A stretch of DNA of 64,000 nt from JBGQOG01 sp052113705. GTDB taxonomy: Bacteria > Pseudomonadota > Alphaproteobacteria > Rhodobacterales > Rhodobacteraceae. Position 1 is the stretch's first letter, and every line of letters begins with the position of its first letter. The stretch is from assembly GCF_052113705.1 (NCBI RefSeq), contig NZ_JBGQOG010000005.1, forward strand, positions 248,001 through 312,000. Reading direction: 5' to 3'. The translations under genes and the position numbers were made by a program. A model generated the notes under the pieces. That model made no database searches and was not told the DNA's origin. It worked only from the letters and a program-made list of their open reading frames with translations. Shown here in pieces: positions 43,731 through 54,074 of the stretch.

Positions 43731-44519
43731 CTACATCCTGCCCGTCAAAGCGTTCAGCAATGTGGCGTTGAAGGCACCCGCGGCTTCGATGTTCACCAGA
43801 TGCCGCCCGGGCAGAGACACGGCGCGCCCCTGGCAAACCGTTGCGGCGATGGCCGCAAGATCGGCGGGCGGGCACACCGGATCATCGCTGCCGGAAATCG
43901 TCAGCACCGGGTTGGCGATCTGCGCAATGTCGGCGCGCAGATCCGCGCCCGCCAAAGCGGCACAACAGCCAACGTAGCCTTCGACCGATGTCATCTCAAA
44001 CTGCTGCAGAATGCCGCGGACGGTCTCAGGTTGCGCGGCGCTGAAGGCGGGGGTGAACCACCGCGCGCCTGTTCCCGGGACCAGAGCGGCAAGCCCGTTC
44101 TCGGTCACCTCGGTGATCCGCGCGGCCCAGCCCTCGGCGCTGCCGATCCGCGCGGCGGTGGCGCAAAGAACAAGCTGATCAAACCGATCGGCGGCATGTA
44201 TCCCCAGCCATTGCCCGGTCAGGCCCCCGATCGACAAGCCGCAAAAATGGCTCTGGCGAATGTCGAGCGCATCCAGAAGCGCGATCACATCGCCCCCCAG
44301 ATCGGCCAGCGCATAGGGCGGCGGTGGGGCGCTAGAGCCGCCATGGCCCCGGCGGTCATAGCGCAGGATGCGAAAGTGATCCGACAGCGCCGCCACTTGC
44401 ACGTCCCACATGTGCAGATCGGTGCCGAGGGAGTTGCAAAACACCAGCCAGGGGGCCTTGGTGGCCACGCCATCCATCCGGTAATGCAGGCGATGCGTCG
44501 GCAAGTTGAGATAGGGCAT
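43731..44519 (-). CDS. pcaD: 3-oxoadipate enol-lactonase
   Basis: An alpha/beta hydrolase of 262 residues that should hydrolyse 3-oxoadipate enol-lactone to 3-oxoadipate. Features: LVFCNSLGTDLHMWD (oxyanion region), RYDRRGHGGS, nucleophile elbow GLSIGG, the acid in SGSDDPVCPP and the His in PGRHLVNIEA. The match to PcaD/CatD is close. It lies 214 bases downstream of catA on the same strand, after a hairpin. The long upstream frame was discarded since ATG 44519 starts the recognisable fold. Confidence 0.88.
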   Translation of the reverse strand: MPYLNLPTHRLHYRMDGVATKAPWLVFCNSLGTDLHMWDVQVAALSDHFRILRYDRRGHGGSSAPPPPYALADLGGDVIALLDALDIRQSHFCGLSIGGLTGQWLGIHAADRFDQLVLCATAARIGSAEGWAARITEVTENGLAALVPGTGARWFTPAFSAAQPETVRGILQQFEMTSVEGYVGCCAALAGADLRADIAQIANPVLTISGSDDPVCPPADLAAIAATVCQGRAVSLPGRHLVNIEAAGAFNATLLNALTGRM

Positions 44520-44699
44520 GGCTTTTGTCCGCTGGATGGGGCTGCTGGGCCGCGGCCGCATCCGCATCGGCCGCCGGGCTCGGGCTTGCAGGCGCCGCCC
44601 GCGCGGGTGACGGGGGCGGCGTTGCGAGGGTGTCGGGCAATGCATTGGTCGCGGCGGCGCTGTGGCACAGGATCTGTGCGGACCACAGTTGCCGCAAGA

Positions 44700-44723
44700 G
44701 CGGGCCCCGCGCGCAGGGCCCGC
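44700..44723 (-). terminator. Hairpin between catA and the enol-lactonase gene
   Basis: GCGGGCCC (44700-44707) and GGGCCCGC (44716-44723) form a perfect eight-pair stem about ten bases after the catA stop. There is no T-run, so it may only reduce read-through to the enol-lactonase gene or protect the catBCA message. Confidence 0.45.
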
Positions 44724-44733
44724 CGAAGATGGA

Positions 44734-45672
44734 TCAGGCGACGGCGCGGCGACGCTGTTCGTTGATCTGATTGTCGACGCCATCGACCAGCGCGGTCAGG
44801 TGGATGTCAAAGGCAATCTCGGCAAACGGGCCGGTCAGGTTGTTCGCCTGAATGCTGGCCGCATCGCTGCGCTCGATCACCGGCGGCACCAGCCCTTCAC
44901 GGGTCGCATAAGCGAAATCGTCATTGATCAGCGGATCGCCTTCGATGTTGATCTGCGTCGTCAGCTTGCGGTGGCCGTCGGCGCTGATGAAGAGGTGAAT
45001 ATGCGCCGGGCGCTGGCCGTGGCGGCCCAGGGCAGAGAGCAGCTGCTCCGTCGGGCTGCCCGGGGGCACACCATAACCGCTGGGCAGGATGCTCTGGAAT
45101 TTATAGCGGCCCTCGGCATCGGCAATGATCGTGCGGCGCATGTTGAAGGGCGCCTGTTTGCCGGTCGGGTCAAAATGCGAGTAAAAGCCGCGCGTGTCGC
45201 AATGCCAGATCTCGACCTTGGCGCCCGGCATCACCTGGCCATCCGCCCCGAAAACCCGGCCATGCATGATCAGCGTATGGCCGCTTTCGTCCCGGCCGTC
45301 GTCCAGCCGGGCGAAACCCACCGATTCCGGCGCACCGGCCACATAAAGCGGGCCTTCGATGGTGCGCGGCGTCGGGTTTTCAATGCCCATCTCGGCGTCA
45401 ATCGCGTCCAGACGCTCGTCGATGAAGTGGTCAAAACCAAGCCCGGGCGAGATCAGCCCCGCCTGACCGGCGGCACCGATGTCATTCAGCCAGGCGATGC
45501 CGGACCAATATTCATCGGGGGTGATGTTGAGATCGTCGATCGCCTTGAACAGGTCCGAGACGAGGCGATGGGTGATCTCTTTCATCCGCGGGCTGCCGTC
45601 AGGCTGGTTGAAGCCGCTGAGGACCTTCAGAAATTCCTGAATGTCGGGCCGGTCGAAAATCTTGACTGTCAT
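44734..45672 (-). CDS. catA: Catechol 1,2-dioxygenase
   Basis: An intradiol Fe(III) dioxygenase of 312 residues that cleaves catechol to cis,cis-muconate. It has the catechol-type signature TIEGPLYVAGAPES, AKVEIWHCDTRGFYSHFD and RHGQRPAHIHLFIS, containing the Tyr/Tyr/His/His iron ligands. Its substrate, catechol, is the expected product of the iac genes next door. GGAGGAGA lies before the ATG. It is the third gene of catB-catC-catA. Confidence 0.92.
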   Translation of the reverse strand: MTVKIFDRPDIQEFLKVLSGFNQPDGSPRMKEITHRLVSDLFKAIDDLNITPDEYWSGIAWLNDIGAAGQAGLISPGLGFDHFIDERLDAIDAEMGIENPTPRTIEGPLYVAGAPESVGFARLDDGRDESGHTLIMHGRVFGADGQVMPGAKVEIWHCDTRGFYSHFDPTGKQAPFNMRRTIIADAEGRYKFQSILPSGYGVPPGSPTEQLLSALGRHGQRPAHIHLFISADGHRKLTTQINIEGDPLINDDFAYATREGLVPPVIERSDAASIQANNLTGPFAEIAFDIHLTALVDGVDNQINEQRRRAVA

Positions 45673-45738
45673 GGTGGGTCTCCTCCTGAATGTGCATTGG
45701 GGGGGCGGGCAGGCTGTCCTCCTTCCGCCCGGGGCGGG

Positions 45739-46029
45739 TCAGCTGTCATCCTCGCGGATCGAGGAGGGATGCCGCAAAAGCGGTGTCACGCTGATCTCCA
45801 TGTATTTGAAGAGCGGCAAGCCCGACAGGATCGCGTGCAGTTCGGCATTATCCGCCACGTCAAAGATGCTGAAATTGGCGTATTCCCCCGCCAGACGCCA
45901 AATATGGCGCCATTTGCCGCGGCGCTGCAGATCTTGTGCATAGGCCTTTTCGCGCGCGAGGATGCCCGCGACCTCGGCTTCGGGCAGGTCGTGGGGAAGG
46001 CGGACATCCATTCGGACATGAAACAGCAT
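45739..46029 (-). CDS. catC: Muconolactone isomerase
   Basis: A small enzyme of 96 residues, the normal CatC length, converting muconolactone to 3-oxoadipate enol-lactone. The N-terminus FHVRMDVRLPHDLP and the segments KWRHIWRLAGEYANFSIFD and LPLFKYMEISVTPL are characteristic. AGGAGA precedes the ATG. It follows catB by eight bases. Confidence 0.93.
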   Translation of the reverse strand: MLFHVRMDVRLPHDLPEAEVAGILAREKAYAQDLQRRGKWRHIWRLAGEYANFSIFDVADNAELHAILSGLPLFKYMEISVTPLLRHPSSIREDDS

Positions 46030-46037
46030 GGCGTCTC

Positions 46038-47225
46038 CTATCGTGCCGGGTAAATCGTGCGGTGCAGTCCGTCGCGGGCGAAACGCGCCACGCGGTCGTC
46101 ATCCAAGGCGATGCCAAGGCCGGGCCCGGTTGGCACGGTCAGTTCAAAGTCACTGTAGTCCAGCGGCTCTTGCAGGATCTCTTCGGTCAGCAGCAGCGGC
46201 CCGAACAGCTCGGTGCCCCAGTGCAGGTTTGCGAAAGTGGCGAACAGCTGCGCCGAGGCGATGGTGCCCACCGCGCCCTCCAGCATGGTGCCGCCATAGA
46301 GGCCGATGCCTGCCGCATCCGCGATGGCCGCAACCCGCTGGCCGTTGAACAGCCCGCCGCTCTGCTCGATCTTGACGGCAAAGACATCGGCGCCGTGCAC
46401 CCGGGCAATTTCAAAGGCGGATTCCGGCCCGGTCAGCGATTCATCCGCCATCAGCGCCACCGGAAACCGGCGCACCAAGCGGCCAAGCGCCGCGGCCGAG
46501 GCAACCGGCTGTTCCACCAGTTCACAGCCCGCCGCCGCCAGCGCGGCCATGCCAAAGGCGGCCTCGCTCTCGCTCCAGGCCATGTTGACATCGACCCGCA
46601 CGGCGGCGCGGTCGCCGAGCGCGCGTTTGATCTTGGCGACATGGGCAATGTCGTCCTGCAGGTCTTTGGCGCCGATCTTCAGCTTGAAGATCCGGTGCCG
46701 CCGCAGGTCGAGCATCCGCTCGGCCTCGGCAATGTCGCGGGCCGTATCGCCCGAAGCGAGGGTCCAGGCCACCGGCAGACGTGCGCGCCGCCGACCGCCC
46801 AGCAATTCGCTCACCGCCAGGCCTGTGCGTTTGCCCTGCGCATCCAAAAGCGCCGTCTCCACCGCGCTTTTCGCGAAGCGGTTCTCTTTCACCATCTTGC
46901 CGATGCGCGCCATCAACGCCTGCACCTGCGCCGCGGCCTGACCAATCATCAGCGGCGCGAAATAGGTATCCACCGCGAGCTTCATCCCCTCGGGGCTTTC
47001 GCCGCCATAGGCCAGCCCGCCGATGGTGGTGCCCTCGCCGATCCCCGTCACACCGTCGCTGCAATGAACTTTGACCAGCATGAGGGTCTGGCCGTCCATC
47101 GTCGCCACCGACAGCTTGTGCGGCCGGATGGTGGGCAGGTCGATCAGCAAGGTCTCGACCCGGTCAATGACGGGGCCGGAGGTGGCGGTGGCAGCAAGGG
47201 GGGCAAAGGTCTGATTCATGCGCAT
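46038..47225 (-). CDS. catB: Muconate cycloisomerase
   Basis: An enolase-superfamily enzyme of 395 residues that cyclises cis,cis-muconate to muconolactone. Features: IDLPTIRPHKLSVATM, the catalytic Lys pair in FKLKIGAK, metal ligands in VDVNMAW, LVEQPV and ALMADESL, and the C-terminal GGTMLEGAVGT. ATG 47225 was chosen (MNQ at 47219 is an alternative). The frame is open far upstream, over the divergent catR, but that part is not coding on this strand. First gene of the operon, divergent from catR. Confidence 0.93.
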   Translation of the reverse strand: MRMNQTFAPLAATATSGPVIDRVETLLIDLPTIRPHKLSVATMDGQTLMLVKVHCSDGVTGIGEGTTIGGLAYGGESPEGMKLAVDTYFAPLMIGQAAAQVQALMARIGKMVKENRFAKSAVETALLDAQGKRTGLAVSELLGGRRRARLPVAWTLASGDTARDIAEAERMLDLRRHRIFKLKIGAKDLQDDIAHVAKIKRALGDRAAVRVDVNMAWSESEAAFGMAALAAAGCELVEQPVASAAALGRLVRRFPVALMADESLTGPESAFEIARVHGADVFAVKIEQSGGLFNGQRVAAIADAAGIGLYGGTMLEGAVGTIASAQLFATFANLHWGTELFGPLLLTEEILQEPLDYSDFELTVPTGPGLGIALDDDRVARFARDGLHRTIYPAR

Positions 47226-47272
47226 AGTGTGCACCCCGCCCCAATAGGACGTCCAACACCATTTGGCTTTGA

Positions 47273-47295
47273 TATTATACCTATCGGGTATTATC
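47273..47295. promoter_or_regulatory. Candidate CatR (LysR-type) operator
   Basis: ATACC-TATCG-GGTAT (47277-47291) is a perfect five-base dyad with further pairing outside, fitting the T-N11-A LysR box. It lies about 50 bases upstream of catB and 85 upstream of catR, the usual place for a shared operator. Confidence 0.6.
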
Positions 47296-47375
47296 ATTGG
47301 AAGGTGATGGGGTTTTGGTGGCATTATGGCCTGCAAAATACCGAAAACGCCGAGTTTCTGAGGGGGGAGACCAGC

Positions 47376-48317
47376 ATGGATCTGCGCCAGATGCGCTATT
47401 TCGTCGCCGTTGCACGCGAGCGGAATTTCACCCGCGCGGCGCAGATCCTGCACATCGCCCAACCGCCGCTCAGCCGCCAGATCCAGCTGCTGGAGGAGGA
47501 GCTTGGCGTCGTGCTTCTGCTGCGCAAAAGCCGCCCCGTCAAACTGACCGAGGCGGGGCGGCTGTTCTATGAACAATCCTTGCAGGTGCTCGGGCGGGTG
47601 GATCAGATGAAGGCGGCCACCCAGCGGGTGGGGCTGAACCAGAACAGCGTGCTGTCGATCGGTTTCGTCGCCTCGACCCTCTACGGCGGCCTGCCGCTGC
47701 TGGTCAGGCGGCTGCGCCAAAGTGCGCCGGAGCTGGATGTCCGCCTGCTGGAGATCCTCTCGACGCCGCAACTGCCTGCGCTGAAAGAGGGCCGGATCGA
47801 TGTCGGCTTTGGCCGTCTGCGCCACAGCGATCCCAATATCGTCAGCACCGTTCTGCATGATGAGCGTCTGGTCGTCGCCGTGCCGCTCGACACGCCCCTC
47901 GCCGAAGAGACCGGGCCGCTGTCGCTGGCGATGCTCGGCGGGCAAAACCTGATCGTCTATCCCAGAGAGCCCCGCCCGAGCTACGCCGATCAGGTGTTGA
48001 GCCTGCTGCAACAGGCGGAGGTGCGCCCCGCCGAGGTGCATGAAGTGCGCGAGATCCAGACGGCGCTGGGGCTGGTCGCGGCGGCATCGGGGGTCTGCAT
48101 CATCCCGGCCTCGGCGCGGCAGATGCGCTCTGACGTGCTTTACCGCGCGATCGAGGATACCCGCGCAACCTCGCCGGTCATCCTGAACCACCGCGTGGGC
48201 GACACGTCGCGCCCGCTCGAACTCATCAAGGCGCTGATCCGCGACATCTATGCAGAAGACGCCGCCTCCGCGGAGGAAGGCGGCACGGCTCCGGCCCGGG
48301 GGGCAGAACGCGTCTGA
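47376..48317 (+). CDS. catR: LysR-family activator of the catechol genes
   Basis: A LysR-type regulator of 313 residues with the N-terminal helix-turn-helix MRYFVAVARERNFTRAAQIL and AQPPLSRQIQLLEEELGV, and a CatR/BenM-like effector domain (SIGFVASTLYGGLPLLVRRL, DVGFGRLRHSD). CatR-type proteins use cis,cis-muconate as inducer. It is divergent from catBCA. GGGGGGAGACC precedes the ATG. Confidence 0.88.
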   Translation: MDLRQMRYFVAVARERNFTRAAQILHIAQPPLSRQIQLLEEELGVVLLLRKSRPVKLTEAGRLFYEQSLQVLGRVDQMKAATQRVGLNQNSVLSIGFVASTLYGGLPLLVRRLRQSAPELDVRLLEILSTPQLPALKEGRIDVGFGRLRHSDPNIVSTVLHDERLVVAVPLDTPLAEETGPLSLAMLGGQNLIVYPREPRPSYADQVLSLLQQAEVRPAEVHEVREIQTALGLVAAASGVCIIPASARQMRSDVLYRAIEDTRATSPVILNHRVGDTSRPLELIKALIRDIYAEDAASAEEGGTAPARGAERV

Positions 48318-48440
48318 CGGCGGTTCGGGCGGCGGGGACGCTGCGCGGTTGCGCGGTTGCAGATGGCCGTTGCTCTCTTCTGGCTGACAGGTGAGTATTC
48401 CGGCCTGACAGCAACCTGCGGCAATTCGGAGTGCATATCT

Positions 48441-49076
48441 GTGACCAAAACCATCATGGCATTCGGCGACAGTCTGACCTGGGGCAGCAATCCCGCGGAT
48501 GGCGGGCGGCATGCCTACGAAGACCGCTGGCCCAGCGTGTTGCAAGCGGGGCTGGGCACGCAGGCGCGGGTGATCCCGGAGGGGCTGGGTGGGCGCACCA
48601 GCGCCTTTGATGATTTCACCGCCGCGTTTGACCGAAACGGCGCGCGTGCCTTGCCGATGCTTCTGGCGTCCCACTCTCCGCTGGACCTGGTCATCATCAT
48701 GCTGGGGGCGAATGACCTCAAGGCCGTGATCAGCACGGCGCCGCATGCCGCCATGGCCGGAATGGGCCGTCTGGTTGAGATTATCCGGACCTTCCCCTAT
48801 GGCACCGGCCTGCGCATGCCGCAGATCATGATCGTCTCGCCACCGCATTTTTGCCTGCGCGCCAATGGTGAGCCGCCGTTGTCCGGGCGGGTGGTCGAGC
48901 AAAGCTATTTGCTGGCCGAAGGGTACCGGGCGCTGTCCGAGGCGCAGGGCTGTGCGTTTTTTGATGCGGCGACAGTGGCCCGGCCCAGCCCCGTGGACGG
49001 CGTGCATCTGGATGCCGAGAATACCCGGGCGATCGGGAGCGCCCTGATCGAGCCGGTGCGTGCCTTGCTGAACTAA
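48441..49076 (+). CDS. SGNH/GDSL-family hydrolase
   Basis: An esterase-like enzyme of 211 residues with all SGNH blocks: the nucleophile in FGDSLTWGS near residue 13, the Gly/Asn blocks in LGANDLK, and the Asp-His pair in VDGVHLDAE. There is no signal peptide, so it probably acts in the cytoplasm on acyl or aryl esters. GTG 48441 was chosen because GGAG lies nine bases upstream; ATG 48456 would be shorter. It follows catR by 123 bases but a role in catechol metabolism is not shown. Confidence 0.8.
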   Translation: MTKTIMAFGDSLTWGSNPADGGRHAYEDRWPSVLQAGLGTQARVIPEGLGGRTSAFDDFTAAFDRNGARALPMLLASHSPLDLVIIMLGANDLKAVISTAPHAAMAGMGRLVEIIRTFPYGTGLRMPQIMIVSPPHFCLRANGEPPLSGRVVEQSYLLAEGYRALSEAQGCAFFDAATVARPSPVDGVHLDAENTRAIGSALIEPVRALLN

Positions 49077-49283
49077 CGCCCGGGTGGCAGTCGCGCGCGG
49101 TGCGGGCCGCCAGCTGCGGCGGGCCTGTGCATCACGCCAAGCGCCAAGGGCAAGGCTGCGCGCTCATCACCGGGCCGAGGCGCGTCACGGCGCGCAATCT
49201 GCGCCCCCATCGCGTCGCCTCCGCCCCGGCGGCAGGTGTCCCGGCCGGATCGCCATCCGCGCCCGCGTGATATCCTGGCCCAC

Positions 49284-49358
49284 CTCAGGCTGGGCCACGT
49301 CAGGTTGGCCGACCTCAGGCTGGTCCGTGTCAGGCTGGCCCGCGTGAGCTTGGCCGCC
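49284..49358. repeat. Five tandem 15-base repeats
   Basis: Units start at 49284, 49299, 49314, 49329 and 49344 with consensus close to CTCAGGCTGGCCCAC. The last copy is the most diverged. There are no spacers, so it is not a CRISPR array. It looks like a small expanded repeat in non-coding DNA. Confidence 0.7.
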
Positions 49359-49422
49359 GGGGGGGGGGGCCGGCACCCGTCCCGGGGCGGTGCCGCTGCT
49401 TTTGCCACCTCAAGCTGCTTTC

Positions 49423-49473
49423 TTTACGCGGATTTTACGCGCTGGCCCGGCTTTCACATAGCGCGTTTACGCG
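49423..49473 (+). promoter_or_regulatory. Three TTTACGCG direct repeats, candidate KdpE sites
   Basis: TTTACGCG occurs at 49423-49430, 49434-49441 and 49466-49473, within 100 bases upstream of the first kdp gene. KdpE in E. coli binds T-rich direct repeats (TTTATA/TTTACA type) before kdpF, so these are good candidates for the response-regulator sites. Confidence 0.45.
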
Positions 49474-49517
49474 GCTTGGGCCGATCAAACCCGCATGGAA
49501 ACTGCGGGAGACCTATC

Positions 49518-49601
49518 ATGGCAGATCTCATTTACCTCGGACTCGGGCTGGCGGGCTTTGGCCTGTTTGCCGCTGCTCTGCGCCTCATCGACCGGATGTG
49601 A
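49518..49601 (+). CDS. Tiny membrane protein at the head of the kdp operon
   Basis: A single-helix peptide of 27 residues, MADLIYLGLGLAGFGLFAAA followed by LRLIDRM. GGGAGA lies six bases before the ATG and the stop codon is seven bases before kdpF. It resembles KdpF in size and topology but lacks the RPGRF-like ending. It may be an extra small subunit; the function is unknown. Confidence 0.55.
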   Translation: MADLIYLGLGLAGFGLFAAALRLIDRM

Positions 49602-49608
49602 GGGGCAG

Positions 49609-49695
49609 ATGTTCGACATCATTCTGGGTCTCGCCGTCGCGGCGGGAATGTTCGGCTTTCTGATCCTGGCGCTGGCGCGTCCGGGGCGGTTCTGA
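49609..49695 (+). CDS. kdpF: Potassium-transporting ATPase small subunit KdpF
   Basis: A one-helix membrane peptide of 28 residues (MFDIILGLAVAAGMFGFLIL then ALARPGRF). The RPGRF ending is typical of KdpF, which stabilises the KdpABC complex. GAGGGG precedes the ATG and kdpA starts eight bases after its stop. Confidence 0.8.
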   Translation: MFDIILGLAVAAGMFGFLILALARPGRF

Positions 49696-49703
49696 GGGGG
49701 GGC

Positions 49704-51392
49704 ATGATGCGGGATCTTCTGGGCTATATCCTGTTTTGCGCCGCGCTGACGGCGGGCGGCTGGGTGCTGGCGGGCCATATGGCGCGGGTGTATGCCGGGC
49801 GGCGCACGGCGCTGTCGCGGGCTCTCGCGCCTTTGGAGCGGGGCATCTACCGGCTGGCGGGCATCCGTGCGGACAACACGCAAGGCTGGCAAAGTTATGC
49901 GCTGGCGGTGCTCGGGTTCAACATGCTGGGCTTTGTGCTGCTCTATGCCGTTTTGCGGCTGCAGGGCCTGCTGCCTCTGAACCCCGAGGGCATCGGCGGC
50001 ATGGCCCCCGATCTGGCCTTCAACACCGCGGTCAGCTTTGTCACCAACACCAACTGGCAGGCCTATTCCGGCGAGGCGCAGCTGAGCTATCTGGCGCAGA
50101 TGGCGGGGCTGACGGTGCAGAATTTTGTCTCCGCCGCCACCGGCATGGCGGTGGGCGTGGCGGTGATCCGCGGGTTCACCGGGCCAAAGGGCCTGGGCCT
50201 GGGAAATTTCTGGGCCGATATGACGCGCTCGGTGCTCTATGTCCTGCTGCCGCTCTCGGTCGTGCTGGCGCTGGTCCTGATGGCGCAGGGCGTGCCGCAA
50301 ACCCTGCTGGGGGCGGCGCATGTCACCACACTCGAAGGCGCGGATCAGGTGATCGCGCGCGGGCCGGTGGCAGCTCAGGTGGCGATCAAGCAGCTCGGCA
50401 CCAATGGCGGCGGCTTTTTCGGCGTGAACTCGGCGCATCCGTTCGAGAATCCGACGATCCTGTCGAACATGGCGCAGAGCTTCGCCATCTTGCTGATCCC
50501 GGTCTCCTTTTGCTTTTTGTTCGGCCGCATGGCCGGGGACCGGCGTCAGGGCTGGGCGATCTATGCCGCGATGGGCGTGATGTTTATCGCGGGCCTTGCG
50601 GTGATCTGGAACGCCGAGCTGGCCGGGTCTGCCGGTTTCGCTTCGGGCGGTAATCTGGAGGGCAAGGAACAGCGCTTTGGCGTGGCGCTCTCGGCGCTCT
50701 GGAGCATGGCGACCACCGCCGCCTCCAACGGCTCGGTCAATGCGATGCATGACAGTTTCATGCCGCTCTCGGGGCTGGTGCAGATGGTCAACATGCAGAT
50801 CGGCGAGGTGATCTTTGGCGGCGTCGGCGCGGGGCTATACGGGATGCTGCTTTATGTTGTGCTGGCGGTGTTTCTGGCCGGGCTGATGGTGGGGCGGACG
50901 CCCGAATACCTCGGGCGCAAGATCGAGGCGCGGGAGGTGACGCTGGCGATGCTGGCCTTTCTGTCGATGCCGCTGGGCATTCTGGTCGGCGGCGCGGTTT
51001 CGGCCACGCTGCCCGCGGCCCTCGCCTCGGTGCAGGAGCCCGGGCCACATGGGCTGAGCGAGATCCTCTATGCCTATTCCTCGGCGGTGGGGAACAACGG
51101 TTCGGCCTTTGCGGGCTTTGGTGCGGGCACGCCCTGGCAGACAACGGCGCTGGGGGTGCTGATGATCCTGGGCCGCTATGCGATCATCCTGCCGATGCTG
51201 GCCATCGCCGGATCGCTGAGCGGTAAGCAACAGGCGCCCGTCACCGCGGGCACCTTCCCGACGCATGGGCCGCTGTTTGTCACCCTGCTGATCCTGACCG
51301 TCGCGGTTCTGGGCGCGCTGACCTTCTTTCCGGTTCTGGCGCTAGGCCCCATCGCGGAAGAGACCGCGCGGATCGCCGGGCAGACGTTTTGA
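49704..51392 (+). CDS. kdpA: Potassium-transporting ATPase subunit A
   Basis: The K+-selective channel-like subunit of the high-affinity KdpFABC pump, 562 residues and about ten membrane helices. Selectivity-filter regions are visible: TAVSFVTNTNWQAYSGE, LGTNGGGFFGVNSAHPFENP, SALWSMATTAASNGSVNAMH and AYSSAVGNNGSAFAGF. A GAGGGGGG site precedes the ATG. Confidence 0.95.
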   Translation: MMRDLLGYILFCAALTAGGWVLAGHMARVYAGRRTALSRALAPLERGIYRLAGIRADNTQGWQSYALAVLGFNMLGFVLLYAVLRLQGLLPLNPEGIGGMAPDLAFNTAVSFVTNTNWQAYSGEAQLSYLAQMAGLTVQNFVSAATGMAVGVAVIRGFTGPKGLGLGNFWADMTRSVLYVLLPLSVVLALVLMAQGVPQTLLGAAHVTTLEGADQVIARGPVAAQVAIKQLGTNGGGFFGVNSAHPFENPTILSNMAQSFAILLIPVSFCFLFGRMAGDRRQGWAIYAAMGVMFIAGLAVIWNAELAGSAGFASGGNLEGKEQRFGVALSALWSMATTAASNGSVNAMHDSFMPLSGLVQMVNMQIGEVIFGGVGAGLYGMLLYVVLAVFLAGLMVGRTPEYLGRKIEAREVTLAMLAFLSMPLGILVGGAVSATLPAALASVQEPGPHGLSEILYAYSSAVGNNGSAFAGFGAGTPWQTTALGVLMILGRYAIILPMLAIAGSLSGKQQAPVTAGTFPTHGPLFVTLLILTVAVLGALTFFPVLALGPIAEETARIAGQTF

Positions 51393-51450
51393 CCCACCGG
51401 GCGGCCCCCCGCGCGGCCGCCCCCCTTCTTTCCCTGACGAGGACCAAACG

Positions 51451-53475
<2,025 letters not shown>

Positions 53476-53487
53476 AAGGAGATCCCG

Positions 53488-54066
53488 ATGCTGACCCATC
53501 TTCGCCCCGCCGTCACCCTCCTCGCCGCAATGACCCTGCTCACCGGCCTTGCCTATCCGCTGGCAATGACCGGCCTCGCGCAGGCCCTGGTGCCGCAGAC
53601 CGCCAATGGCGGCCTGATCGCGCGGGAGGGCCGCGTGATTGGCGCTGCGCTGATCGCGCAGGGCTTCACCACCCCCGGCTACCTGCACCCGCGTCCTTCG
53701 GCGGTGGGGTATAACGCCATGCCCTCTGGCGCCTCGAACCTCGGTGCCACCTCGGCAACCCTTGCCGCCGAGATCGCCACCCGGCGCGCGGCATGGGAGG
53801 CCGAGAATGGCGCGACGGCCCCGGTGGATGCGGTGACGGCCTCGGCCTCGGGGCTTGATCCCGACATCTCGCCCGAGAATGCCCGCCTGCAGGCCAGCCG
53901 CATCGCCGCCGCGCGCGGCGCGCCGCCAGAGGCGGTTCTGGCGATCATCGCCGCCCATACCGAGGGCCGCTGGCTCGGCCTCTTTGGCGCGCCGCGGGTC
54001 AATGTGCTCGTGACCAATCTCGCCCTTGACGCCGCCCTGCCGCTGCCGCTTGCTGACGGCAGCTGA
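53488..54066 (+). CDS. kdpC: Potassium-transporting ATPase subunit C
   Basis: A single-span periplasmic subunit of 192 residues. The N-terminal anchor is followed by KdpC-typical HPRPSAVGYNAMPSGASNLG and ASASGLDPDISPENARLQ. It supports ATP binding and assembly of the complex. GAAAGGAG precedes the ATG; it begins 12 bases after kdpB. Confidence 0.95.
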   Translation: MLTHLRPAVTLLAAMTLLTGLAYPLAMTGLAQALVPQTANGGLIAREGRVIGAALIAQGFTTPGYLHPRPSAVGYNAMPSGASNLGATSATLAAEIATRRAAWEAENGATAPVDAVTASASGLDPDISPENARLQASRIAAARGAPPEAVLAIIAAHTEGRWLGLFGAPRVNVLVTNLALDAALPLPLADGS

Positions 54067-54074
54067 GGAGTGCC

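Larger units (their letters stand above)
49077..49517. other. Intergenic region upstream of the kdp operon
   Basis: 441 bases without a supported gene. It contains five tandem 15-base repeats (49284-49358), a run of ten or more G, and three TTTACGCG repeats just before the kdp operon. The open frames here come from the repeats. Confidence 0.6.

Noticed and set aside
46038..49007. 989-residue minus-strand open frame extending catB
   Set aside because: Only the part up to 47225 is muconate cycloisomerase. The upstream part is antisense to catR and the SGNH hydrolase, both of which have intact motifs and ribosome binding sites.
49284..49358. Possible CRISPR array
   Set aside because: The repeat units are contiguous 15-mers with no spacers and no cas genes nearby.
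49073..49408. Minus-strand frame with pentapeptide-like repeats (TRASL, TRTSL, RSANL)
   Set aside because: The pattern is produced by the 15-base tandem repeats, which are open in several frames on both strands. Too short and too irregular for a pentapeptide-repeat protein.
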